Shown: positions 32,981 to 39,789 of the stretch, piece by piece | Numbering within the stretch: the first letter of the stretch is position 1 | Layout of the letters: each line of letters opens with the position of its first letter | Source of the DNA: a virus | Reading direction: 5' to 3' (one strand) | IMG/VR virus record: IMGVR_UViG_3300032288_002840 | Location: 1-45,466 of that record | Length of the DNA: 45,466 nt | Program-made: the position numbers and the translations under genes | The notes under the pieces: generated by a model | What the model was told of the DNA's origin: nothing | The model's input: the letters and a program-made list of their open reading frames with translations, nothing else | Databases searched by the model: none

Positions 32981-33740
32981 TACATCATTGGTATTCTTGA
33001 AATCGATTAACAAGAATATTGCGAAAAATCTTATTGTAAAGAATCATTATACCCATAAATGGACACTATGTACTGTTGCTTATGGTGTTTATTATAAAGA
33101 ATATATTGAGAGTACATTCTTTGGTGGTTTTAACGCAAAATTAATTGGTGTATTAGTATATGGAAACAGTGTGGGTAGAAATGCCAGTAATAGCATTACT
33201 CCACTCATTAATAATGATAATGTGTTAGAGTTGACCAGATTATGGATTGAAGATGGTTATGGTAAGAATATAGAAAGTTATTGTATTGCTGAATCATTTA
33301 GACAGATAAACATAGACTATCCAGAAATTAAATGTATTTTAAGTTATGCGGACAGTGAAGTTGGACACACTGGTAAGATTTATCAAGCTACTGGATTTAT
33401 TTATCAGGGAGACAATTATGTAGATGTGGCTTTAATGCCTAATTACAGTGTAAGTCTTTCTGGTCCACCAGATTACAACTGGATTCATAGTAGAACTGTA
33501 TATTCAAAATGGAAGACGCATAATGTGGATAAGTTGAAATTGAAAATTGGTAGAACATTTTGGAGGAAAAAAGAAAGCGGTAAACATAGGTATATTAAAT
33601 TTATATCAAATAAAGTTGAAAACAAGAAGTTAACCAAATCTCTTAAGCACCCCTCCCGCCCCTACCCCCTAGTGGGTGGATATAAAGAAGATATAATGGA
33701 GATAAAAGTTGAAAATACCAATGAACAATCTTTTTTTTAA
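32958..33740 (+). CDS. Mom-like adenine-modification / GNAT-fold protein
   Basis: 260 residues. FLKSINKNIAKNLIVKNHYTHKW (residues ~10-32), the YGVYY and IGVLVYGNSVGR strands, LELTRLWIEDGYGKNIESYCI, then CILSYADSEVGHTGKIYQATGFIYQG (~125-150) form a GNAT-like fold with the NHY motif and the D...GH.G..YQA.GF.Y acceptor-binding motif of phage Mu Mom and relatives. Mom converts adenine in DNA to a carbamoylmethyl form that blocks restriction enzymes, so an anti-restriction role is likely. The C-terminal ~60 residues are basic. No Com-type activator gene is seen. Near the 3' end a C-rich tract forms a strong G-quadruplex candidate on the other strand. Confidence 0.7.
   Translation: MTDEKYCDTSLVFLKSINKNIAKNLIVKNHYTHKWTLCTVAYGVYYKEYIESTFFGGFNAKLIGVLVYGNSVGRNASNSITPLINNDNVLELTRLWIEDGYGKNIESYCIAESFRQINIDYPEIKCILSYADSEVGHTGKIYQATGFIYQGDNYVDVALMPNYSVSLSGPPDYNWIHSRTVYSKWKTHNVDKLKLKIGRTFWRKKESGKHRYIKFISNKVENKKLTKSLKHPSRPYPLVGGYKEDIMEIKVENTNEQSFF
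33650..33669 (+). other. C-tract / minus-strand G-quadruplex candidate
   Basis: C-runs of 4, 3, 4 and 5 are separated by T, G and TA. The minus strand thus has four G-runs of at least 3 with loops of only 1-2 nt, a classic stable quadruplex pattern, in an otherwise AT-rich genome. It lies in the 3' part of the Mom-like gene on the template strand. Confidence 0.6.
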
Positions 33741-33743
33741 TGA

Positions 33744-33751
33744 TATTTATA
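33744..33751 (+). promoter_or_regulatory. TATTTATA late-type box before the Lys-rich gene
   Basis: TATTTATA ends 7 nt before the ATG at 33759, in the 18-nt gap after the Mom-like gene. Confidence 0.5.
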
Positions 33752-33758
33752 TAGAAAT

Positions 33759-34418
33759 ATGAACATAAGCGAATTTAAGAAATTGATCAAAGAATGTATT
33801 CTTGAAGTTAAAGTAAAACAATCTGTTAAAAGTTTGATTAAAGAATCATTGAAAGATGTAAAAATTGAAAAGGGTGAATCTCTCCATTATAAGATGGAAG
33901 AATTAGCCGAAGATGTAAAGAAGATGTATAAAGATGCAGAAGTAATATTGGATGACGCAGGTTATTACAATGTATGTTCTTGCAATCCACATCATTTTAA
34001 AATCTATCCAATGACAGACGACAATTTTACAGTAACCTATATGAAAGATAACACCGATAGAATCAAAAAATTTAACCTAACATTTTCTGCATTAAAAGAA
34101 TTTATTGCAGAAACACTAAAAACCACAGTTGGTAATTATGTTCAAAAGGCATTCAATAAGAATGTTGAAAACAATAAGGACAAAGAATCCAAGAAAGAAG
34201 AAGGTCCAGAACATACAGTTAAAAAGGTTGAAGTAAAAGATCAAGTTGAAAAGAAAGAAGATCAACCTGACCAACCATTGAAACCAGTTGACAAGATCAA
34301 GAAACAAGTGGATCATAGTGTTAAAGGTGAAAAGGCTTCTTATAAGTATCCTAAACAAACTGATAAGAAATTGACTGTCAAACAAAAGACATTCAAGGGT
34401 AAATCAAAGAAAAAATAA
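33759..34418 (+). CDS. Lysine-rich phage protein with repeated N-terminal helix motif
   Basis: 219 residues. The N-terminus carries two related amphipathic helices (FKKLIKECILEVKV and VKSLIKESLKDVKI). Residues ~40-115 form a compact domain with Cys/His content (YYNVCSCNPHHFKIYP) and FNLTFSALKEFIAETL. The rest (~125-219) is a disordered, very Lys/Glu/Pro-rich tail, strongly basic at the end (KQKTFKGKSKKK). A late-type box precedes it. It could be a nucleic-acid-associated or capsid internal protein, but I do not recognise a family. Confidence 0.6.
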   Translation: MNISEFKKLIKECILEVKVKQSVKSLIKESLKDVKIEKGESLHYKMEELAEDVKKMYKDAEVILDDAGYYNVCSCNPHHFKIYPMTDDNFTVTYMKDNTDRIKKFNLTFSALKEFIAETLKTTVGNYVQKAFNKNVENNKDKESKKEEGPEHTVKKVEVKDQVEKKEDQPDQPLKPVDKIKKQVDHSVKGEKASYKYPKQTDKKLTVKQKTFKGKSKKK

Positions 34419-34422
34419 ATAT

Positions 34423-34737
34423 ATGAAAAATAAAATCGCATTGGGTTTGGCTGCATTTGTAGCACTTACCAATGTAAAAGCCGGTGATAGAGAGTGGGCC
34501 ACAGTTGGTAAAGTTCTTACTGGTGTAGCTGCTCTTCATGTAGTTGAAAGGATTGTATGTCCTCCACAACCACAAGTTGTATATGTTAATCAACCAGTTG
34601 TAGTTCAACCTGCTCCTGTTGTACAATATGTACCAGCACCACAAGTTGTATATGTTCCACAACCTGTTTATTATTATCAACCAGCACCAGTGGTAGTTGT
34701 TCATGGACATTATCACGGACATTGGCATAGACATTAA
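34423..34737 (+). CDS. Secreted/periplasmic Pro-Val-Tyr-rich small protein
   Basis: 104 residues. A signal peptide is likely: MKNKIALGLAAFVALTNVKA with an A-x-A-like cleavage zone near residue 20. A short segment DREWATVGKVLTGVAALHVVERI follows, then a low-complexity tail of Pro, Val, Gln and Tyr repeats (VVYVNQPVVVQPAPVVQYVP type) ending in a His cluster (HGHYHGHWHRH) that could bind metal. Such proteins are more typical of bacterial envelopes than phages, so host origin is possible. It ends in a strong terminator. Its function is unknown. Confidence 0.65.
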   Translation: MKNKIALGLAAFVALTNVKAGDREWATVGKVLTGVAALHVVERIVCPPQPQVVYVNQPVVVQPAPVVQYVPAPQVVYVPQPVYYYQPAPVVVVHGHYHGHWHRH

Positions 34738-34755
34738 AATTAAGTTTAAACATGA

Positions 34756-34788
34756 AACTGCTAGGTCAAACTAGCAGTTTTTTTATTT
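34756..34788 (+). terminator. Rho-independent terminator after the secreted protein gene
   Basis: AACTGCTAG (34756-34764) pairs with CTAGCAGTT (34771-34779), 6-nt loop, followed by seven T in a row. Confidence 0.9.
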
Positions 34789-34793
34789 TGGAG

Positions 34794-34822
34794 TTGACGG
34801 TTCAAAATCTCTGTGGTAGAGT
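34794..34822 (+). promoter_or_regulatory. Promoter TTGACG-N17-TAGAGT before the AAA+ gene
   Basis: TTGACG (34794-34799), spacer ending GTGG, TAGAGT (34817-34822), directly after the terminator and 12 nt before the ATG at 34835. It matches the TTGAC promoter family of this phage. Confidence 0.65.
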
Positions 34823-34834
34823 GGGTTCTGTAAT

Positions 34835-35806
34835 ATGAAGAATAAATCATCTCTGAAACTTGTAACCGTTGACGCAGCTCAAGTTAAGTCCTTCATCAAG
34901 GACTGTGACAAGTTGAAACCATCCTCTCTGGTAATGGATTCAATTAAGTGGAAGTATCTTGTACGCAGTGTAATGCGTGGCAAGAATATTCTAATCGTTG
35001 GTCCTACTGGATGTGGTAAGACATTGGCAGCACAAACTGTAGCTAAAGCTCTAGAACGACCTTACTTTTATTTCAATCTTGGTGCTACTCAAGATGCTCG
35101 TAGTGCTCTTATTGGTAATACCCATTATGATAAGAATACTGGTACTTACTTCAATGAATCCGCATTTGTTAAGGCTATTAAGACTCCCAATGCTGTTATC
35201 TTGATGGATGAAGTTAGCCGTGCTCATCACGATGCTTGGAATGTGTTGATGACTGTTCTGGATGATCTACAACGATATCTTCGTTTGGATGAAAAGAAGG
35301 ACAGTGAAGTGGTTAGTGTAGCTGAAGGTGTGTGTTTCATTGGTACGGCTAACATTGGTAATGAATATACTTCCACCCGTGTTATGGACCGTGCTTTGAT
35401 GAGTCGTTTTCCTGTCAAGTTGGAAATGAGTCCATTGAGCAAAGAGGTTGAGTTCAATTATCTAAAGAACCGTTTCAATATCTCTGATGTTGGTCATCTT
35501 GATATTTTGAATGCGGTTGTTGAAATTGCTGTTCATACCCGTGATCAAGTCAAGAATGAAGATAGCAAGTTGAGTAATTTTATTCCAACTCGTTCAACTG
35601 TTGAGATTTCAGAATTGATCTTGGATGGGTTTAATTTGCTTGAAATTGCTGAGACTGCCATTTATCCTAACTTTGCGGTTGAAGGAGGTATGGATAGTGA
35701 ACGGACATATGTAAAACAATTGGTTCAAAAGTATGTCAAGGTTGAAACTAAGGACAAGTTGTTTTCAGATCCGTTGGCTAAGTCACTAGAACAACCTCCG
35801 TTCTAA
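34835..35806 (+). CDS. MoxR-like AAA+ ATPase
   Basis: 323 residues. Walker A is GPTGCGKT near residues 55-62, Walker B is AVILMDEVSR near 119-128, sensor 1 is FIGTANIGNEYTST, and the arginine region is MDRALMSRFPVKLEM. The order and spacing fit the MoxR/CbbQ/GvpN group, which remodels or activates proteins together with VWA-domain partners. The very next gene encodes such a VWA protein. The Arg codons are mostly CGT, similar to the replication genes. The transcript should have a very short leader. The target complex in the infected cell is unknown. Confidence 0.85.
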   Translation: MKNKSSLKLVTVDAAQVKSFIKDCDKLKPSSLVMDSIKWKYLVRSVMRGKNILIVGPTGCGKTLAAQTVAKALERPYFYFNLGATQDARSALIGNTHYDKNTGTYFNESAFVKAIKTPNAVILMDEVSRAHHDAWNVLMTVLDDLQRYLRLDEKKDSEVVSVAEGVCFIGTANIGNEYTSTRVMDRALMSRFPVKLEMSPLSKEVEFNYLKNRFNISDVGHLDILNAVVEIAVHTRDQVKNEDSKLSNFIPTRSTVEISELILDGFNLLEIAETAIYPNFAVEGGMDSERTYVKQLVQKYVKVETKDKLFSDPLAKSLEQPPF

Positions 35807-35821
35807 TAAATAAACAAAACA

Positions 35822-35837
35822 TTGCCTGTCAAAATAT
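35822..35837 (+). repeat. Left arm of a 16-bp long-range inverted repeat at the VWA start
   Basis: TTGCCTGTCAAAATAT directly abuts the ATG at 35838 and is the exact reverse complement of 35968-35983 inside the gene (130 nt between arms). Pairing in mRNA would cover the ribosome binding region. Confidence 0.65.
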
Positions 35838-37844
35838 ATGAGTAATTACAGTGATTATTGGTTGGATGATGATGACATCTATCAAGATGATATTGATGTG
35901 GGTTCATCTGTAAACTTCAATCTAATTAAGTTGGCTGTAGCACGCCGTGCTGTAAGCAACTTCGTCAATATTTTGACAGGCAAATCTATTCCTGTTTATT
36001 TTAGTTCTGAAGGTAAGGATAATTGTACAGATGGTAAGTCAGTATATTTGTCCGCAGATATTCTGGATAAATCCGATTTTGATCCTGCTGTAGGACTTGC
36101 ACTACATGAAGGTAGTCATGTTGTATTGTCTGATTTTGATTTGATTAAGACTATTTGGACAAAGGTTGATCGTAGTCTTTATGATTTGGCACAACCACTT
36201 CAAGTTAGTAAAGATGAAGTAGCTGTCTTGGTTAAGACCTGTCTTAACTATGTAGAAGATCGTTATATTGATTGGTATGTATATAACAATGCTCCAGGCT
36301 ATCGTGGATATTATTTGGCGTTGTATGAGAAGTTTTTTGATAGTCCAAAGATTAAAGTGATGTTAAAGAGCAATCTTTATCGTGTGCCTTGTATTGAAAG
36401 TTATGAAACTCGTATGATTAACTTTACAAATGAAAATACTGATTTGGATGCATTGCCTGGATTGCGTGAAATTGCTAGGGTAATTAATCTGTCTAATATT
36501 CAACGGTTGACTACACCAAAAGACCGTTTGAATGTTGCTATGGAAGTAGCTAAAATCATTCTTAGTAACATTACTGAACATAAAAAGAAAGATAGTGGTC
36601 CATCAGAAGATGGATTAAATGGAGAAGGAGAATCAGTAGATGATGCATTGGGTGGAAAAAATACAGATCCAGTGCCAAATGATGTAAAGAATGATAGTAG
36701 TTTTGATCCTGAAGTATCGGAGAGTAAAAATAAACAAATCAAGAAAGCTATTCAGAAACAGAAAGATTTCTTGAACGGTAATATTAAGAAGAAGAGAGTT
36801 AATAAAAAGGAGAAGAAGATTCTTGATGCAATTGAACAGAGTGGAATGACACTGGTAAAGAGCGGTTCAGATTATCTTAAATCAGATGGATACTACAGTG
36901 TTGATACTATTCTTGTAACTAAATTGACTAAAGAATTGATTGAGACTGATGTATTTCCGTTGAAGTATGTTGTATATAATCATTATACTGGACGGTATGA
37001 TTCTACTGCTGTTATTAATCAAGACAACCAAAAGGCTGTAAATGCTGGATTGGTAATGGGTGCGGCTCTTGGTCGTAAACTACAGATTCGTAGTGAAGTT
37101 AATAATACCAAGTATATGCGTAAGCCTGTTGGCAAGATTGACCGTAGGATTTTATCTGAACTGTCTTTTGACAATGAAAATGTATTTCATACAATTGATG
37201 TTTCAAAGTATAAACATTCATATATTCATATTTCTGTAGATGCAAGTTCAAGCATGAGAGGTGACAAATGGACAAAAGCTATTACTAGTGTTGTGGCTAT
37301 TTGTAAGGCTGCTTCTATGATTGATAATCTAAGGGTTACCGTATCATTTAGAACTACATTTAATTCTAGTAACAGTAATTGTTCTTCTAATCCTTATGTG
37401 ATTATTGGATATGATTCTGCTGTGGATAAGATCAGTAAAATTAAGTCATTGTTTCCATATTTGTATCCAAATGGATCTACTCCAGAAGGATTGTCATATG
37501 AAGCAATTATGAAACATTTACCAGAGACATCTATTGAGTCAGATTATTATTTTCTGAATTTCAGTGATGGTGAACCAGCTATGAACTATACAACACAGAA
37601 TGGTGATCGTATTAGCTATAGTCAAGAATCAGCTGCTCTTCATACCAAAAAACAAGTAACAAAGATCAAAAGTCAAGGATATTCTGTTTTGAGTTATTTT
37701 ATCAAGAATAATGATTATGTTAATCCAAACTCTGTAGAGTTGTTTAAGAAAATGTATGGAACAAATGCTTCATTCATCAATCCAAACAATCTATTACAGG
37801 TTGCCAAGACGATGAACAAAATGTTTCTTGAAAAAAGTCATTGA
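35838..37844 (+). CDS. HExxH metallopeptidase-like / VWA domain protein, MoxR partner
   Basis: 668 residues. Near residue 90 is ALHEGSHVVLSDFD, an HExxH zinc motif; EDRYIDWYV near 138 could give the third acidic ligand. Residues ~240-340 form an acidic then Lys-rich linker. The C-terminal VWA domain has YIHISVDASSSMRGDKW (MIDAS D-x-S-x-S with Asp near 467) and a later Thr/Asp set (NGSTPEG, NFSDGEP). This matches VWA proteins that pair with MoxR-type AAA+ ATPases. The 16-bp inverted repeat at its start and a promoter over its stop codon suggest separate control. The substrate is unknown. Confidence 0.8.
   Translation: MSNYSDYWLDDDDIYQDDIDVGSSVNFNLIKLAVARRAVSNFVNILTGKSIPVYFSSEGKDNCTDGKSVYLSADILDKSDFDPAVGLALHEGSHVVLSDFDLIKTIWTKVDRSLYDLAQPLQVSKDEVAVLVKTCLNYVEDRYIDWYVYNNAPGYRGYYLALYEKFFDSPKIKVMLKSNLYRVPCIESYETRMINFTNENTDLDALPGLREIARVINLSNIQRLTTPKDRLNVAMEVAKIILSNITEHKKKDSGPSEDGLNGEGESVDDALGGKNTDPVPNDVKNDSSFDPEVSESKNKQIKKAIQKQKDFLNGNIKKKRVNKKEKKILDAIEQSGMTLVKSGSDYLKSDGYYSVDTILVTKLTKELIETDVFPLKYVVYNHYTGRYDSTAVINQDNQKAVNAGLVMGAALGRKLQIRSEVNNTKYMRKPVGKIDRRILSELSFDNENVFHTIDVSKYKHSYIHISVDASSSMRGDKWTKAITSVVAICKAASMIDNLRVTVSFRTTFNSSNSNCSSNPYVIIGYDSAVDKISKIKSLFPYLYPNGSTPEGLSYEAIMKHLPETSIESDYYFLNFSDGEPAMNYTTQNGDRISYSQESAALHTKKQVTKIKSQGYSVLSYFIKNNDYVNPNSVELFKKMYGTNASFINPNNLLQVAKTMNKMFLEKSH
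35968..35983 (+). repeat. Right arm of the 16-bp long-range inverted repeat
   Basis: ATATTTTGACAGGCAA lies within the VWA coding region, about codons 44-49, and is exactly complementary to the 16 nt before the start codon. Confidence 0.65.
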
Positions 37845-37869
37845 CATTTTGGAGGATATAATATAAAGT
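37841..37869 (+). promoter_or_regulatory. Promoter TTGACA-N17-TAAAGT before the winged-helix-like gene
   Basis: TTGACA (37841-37846) overlaps the VWA stop codon; TAAAGT is at 37864-37869. A stem-loop starts 8 nt after the -10. Confidence 0.7.
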
Positions 37870-37877
37870 ATTTACAA

Positions 37878-37892
37878 GGTTGAGATTCAACC
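37878..37892 (+). promoter_or_regulatory. 5'-terminal stem-loop of a 127-aa gene leader
   Basis: GGTTGA (37878-37883) pairs with TCAACC (37887-37892), 3-nt loop. It would sit at the very 5' end of the mRNA, followed by an A-rich, G-poor leader to the ATG at 37925. The same plan recurs at 41214. Confidence 0.6.
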
Positions 37893-37924
37893 GTTAAACA
37901 TAAACAAAAAATAAAACTAAATAT

Positions 37925-38308
37925 ATGAGTAATACTAAGAAGACAGACCGCAAGAACAAGACAAACCTAACTGTAAACTGGCCATCAAACGACACTTACT
38001 TTGGTGTAAGTGAGTTGACAAATCTCAATAAGGATTTTATTGCGATTACACTACGAGTTCGTTTGAAGAATGCTCTTGATGAGGGTGTTGTAACCCAAAT
38101 TGGAACTGTGCATGGTGGTAAGGGTCGTCCTAAGCTTGCTTTCGCAATGAGTCCAGTAACTGAAGCTGCTATTACATCAGCTCGTTCTGCTGGTGTTGTG
38201 CTTGTTGACAAGTATAATACCGTAAATGTTCTTGATGTTAAGGCTGAGACTGATACATCTGGACATGAAACCGTAACTGAGTCAAAGACTAACGAAGTAG
38301 TTGCTTAA
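37925..38308 (+). CDS. Small winged-helix-like protein, possible transcription factor
   Basis: 127 residues. After a basic N-terminus, residues ~20-80 read YFGVSELTNLNKDFIAITLRV, then LKNALDEGVVTQIGTVHGGKGRPKLAFAMSP. A helix, ITLRVRL recognition-helix-like segment and a G-x-GRP-containing wing fit a winged helix-turn-helix DNA-binding domain. The C-terminus is acidic and disordered. The gene has a consensus-type promoter and a 5' stem-loop leader, and ends at a bidirectional terminator, so it forms its own highly expressed unit. A phage regulator or DNA-coating protein is plausible. The family was not identified. Confidence 0.65.
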   Translation: MSNTKKTDRKNKTNLTVNWPSNDTYFGVSELTNLNKDFIAITLRVRLKNALDEGVVTQIGTVHGGKGRPKLAFAMSPVTEAAITSARSAGVVLVDKYNTVNVLDVKAETDTSGHETVTESKTNEVVA

Positions 38309-38325
38309 TCTGTAAGATACATAAA

Positions 38326-38369
38326 AATGCCGTGTGGGTACTTTGTGTATTCATACGGCATTATTTTTT
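38326..38369. terminator. Bidirectional terminator between converging genes
   Basis: AATGCCGTGTG (38326-38336) pairs with CATACGGCATT (38352-38362) with one G-U pair. Six T follow on the plus strand and a five-T run follows on the minus strand. It serves the 127-aa gene and the minus-strand gene whose stop codon lies inside it. Confidence 0.85.
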
Positions 38370-38594
38370 ACCTATATATGGTTTTATTGGTTTTAATTTT
38401 ATTAATTGTTTTAGGGTATAATAGTAGATAGTTATATCTTTGGGCAACAATTTATTTATATCCACTTGAATTTTGACTTTACTGCCGTATGATATTGGTT
38501 GATCCATTAAACTATCATACAGAGCGATTGTTGTTGAATCTATCTCAATATAGTGGTATATTTTTTGAGTTGGATCTGGTTTTTTAAATGTCAT
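38361..38594 (-). CDS. Small minus-strand phage gene, function unknown
   Basis: 77 residues from the ATG at 38594; an upstream in-frame ATG at 38678 would run into the plus-strand gene and is less likely. The protein starts MTFKKPDPTQKIYHYIEIDS and contains SYGSKVKIQVDINKLLPKDITIYYYTLKQLIKLKP, with mixed beta and helix and a basic end. Three facts support a real gene: a TATTTATA box on its own strand 6 nt before the ATG, a bidirectional terminator at its end, and an otherwise unexplained 240-nt gap. It is the only minus-strand gene left of 43052. Confidence 0.6.
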   Translation of the reverse strand: MTFKKPDPTQKIYHYIEIDSTTIALYDSLMDQPISYGSKVKIQVDINKLLPKDITIYYYTLKQLIKLKPIKPYIGKK

Positions 38595-38600
38595 ACTAAA

Positions 38601-38608
38601 TATAAATA
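38601..38608 (-). promoter_or_regulatory. TATTTATA late-type box on the minus strand
   Basis: Read on the minus strand the sequence is TATTTATA, 6 nt before the minus-strand ATG at 38594. On the plus strand it reads TATAAATA and its last base is the A of the plus-strand ATG at 38608. Confidence 0.5.
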
Positions 38609-39789
38609 TGGGAAACGAATTTTTTGATGCTGGTGAGTTTGAATTTGAACTGGAGAAATCTAAGTTTATCAAAAACATTGATTATTTGAAGAGTATGTCT
38701 GCTGAAGAACAGACATTTTATAAGAAGTGGGTGGAGGTACAAACTTATAAAGATTATTTAAATAAATCCGGTGTAGTTAAAGCTAAGATATGGACTCCTA
38801 CTGATATTAATAATATAGACTTGACGATCAAGGAATTAGAAAATTTGAATCCAACTATTGTTCATGTAACTGCTGGAAGTCCATATGAACACGATTGGTT
38901 GATGTTGAGGTTATTTTGTCATACTATGGAGTATGTTCAAACACCAGGTAGATTCATTAAATTGCTGATTACTGATGGTAATGTGGATAATCCACGATAT
39001 TTGGGTGCGGTAAGTATATCCAGTGATGTTATTGTAATTACTGATAGAGACGATTACATTGGATGGACTGCTGATAATAAATTAAAGGATAAACGATTGG
39101 TACACAGTGCAATTGGTAGTTGTATTATGAGTACCCAACCATTTGGTTATAACTTCCTGGGTGGTAAGTTAGTAGCTGCATTGATTACCACTTCTAAAAC
39201 CAGAGAAATTTGGAAGAAACTATATGATGAAGAATTGGTTGGCATGACTACCACATCATTGTATGGTAGTTATAGTATGTATAATAGTCTTAAATGGTGG
39301 CATAAGTGTGGGTCAAGTACTGGTAAGATGATGATTAAACCAGATGATAGTGTATATGAAGTATGGCATCAATGGATAAAAGATAACAGAACAGAACAGT
39401 ATAATAAAGCAATGACCCAAAAAGAAGGTGTTAGTGGACCTGTTACTGGTGCAAAGACTAGGGTCATTAATATGATATTCCAGACACTAGGAATTAAAGC
39501 AAGTGATTATACTCATGGATATGAAAGAGGAGTATATTATAGTTGTTTTTATGAAAACACCAAAGAATTCTTACAAAATAAGATAACTGAAAAGGATTTG
39601 AAGTTAAAGGAATTGTTTAAGAAGGATGTACAAGGTGTTTTGGACTGGTGGAAACCAAAAGCTATAGAAAGATATAAAAAACTTCATGGCGAGGGTAATA
39701 TTAAATCTGACATTCTATATTATAACAAAATGATGGGAATGACATATGATGAAGCTAAATCAAAGTTTTTTAATGAAGTTGGACGATAG
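38608..39789 (+). CDS. DruA-like protein (DUF4338 family)
   Basis: 393 residues. The core at ~130-245 carries RYLGAVSISSDVIVITDRDDYIGW, then STQPFGYNFLGGKLVAAL, IWKKLYDEELVGMTTTSLYGSYSMYN and WWHKCGSS. LG.....S....RD.YIGW followed by T.PFGYN.LGGKL and W...Y...L is how I know the DUF4338 family, which includes DruA of the Druantia anti-phage system. The N-terminal ~100 residues are helical, and the C-terminus is basic and helical (WWKPKAIERYKKLHGE). Activity is unknown; a DNA-directed role is assumed for the family. In a phage it might counter or mimic host defence, or act in DNA metabolism. Confidence 0.65.
   Translation: MGNEFFDAGEFEFELEKSKFIKNIDYLKSMSAEEQTFYKKWVEVQTYKDYLNKSGVVKAKIWTPTDINNIDLTIKELENLNPTIVHVTAGSPYEHDWLMLRLFCHTMEYVQTPGRFIKLLITDGNVDNPRYLGAVSISSDVIVITDRDDYIGWTADNKLKDKRLVHSAIGSCIMSTQPFGYNFLGGKLVAALITTSKTREIWKKLYDEELVGMTTTSLYGSYSMYNSLKWWHKCGSSTGKMMIKPDDSVYEVWHQWIKDNRTEQYNKAMTQKEGVSGPVTGAKTRVINMIFQTLGIKASDYTHGYERGVYYSCFYENTKEFLQNKITEKDLKLKELFKKDVQGVLDWWKPKAIERYKKLHGEGNIKSDILYYNKMMGMTYDEAKSKFFNEVGR

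Noticed and set aside
38361-38678. Longer version of the minus-strand gene starting at 38678
   Set aside because: It would overlap the plus-strand DruA-like gene by 71 nt and bypass the TATTTATA box placed before the ATG at 38594.
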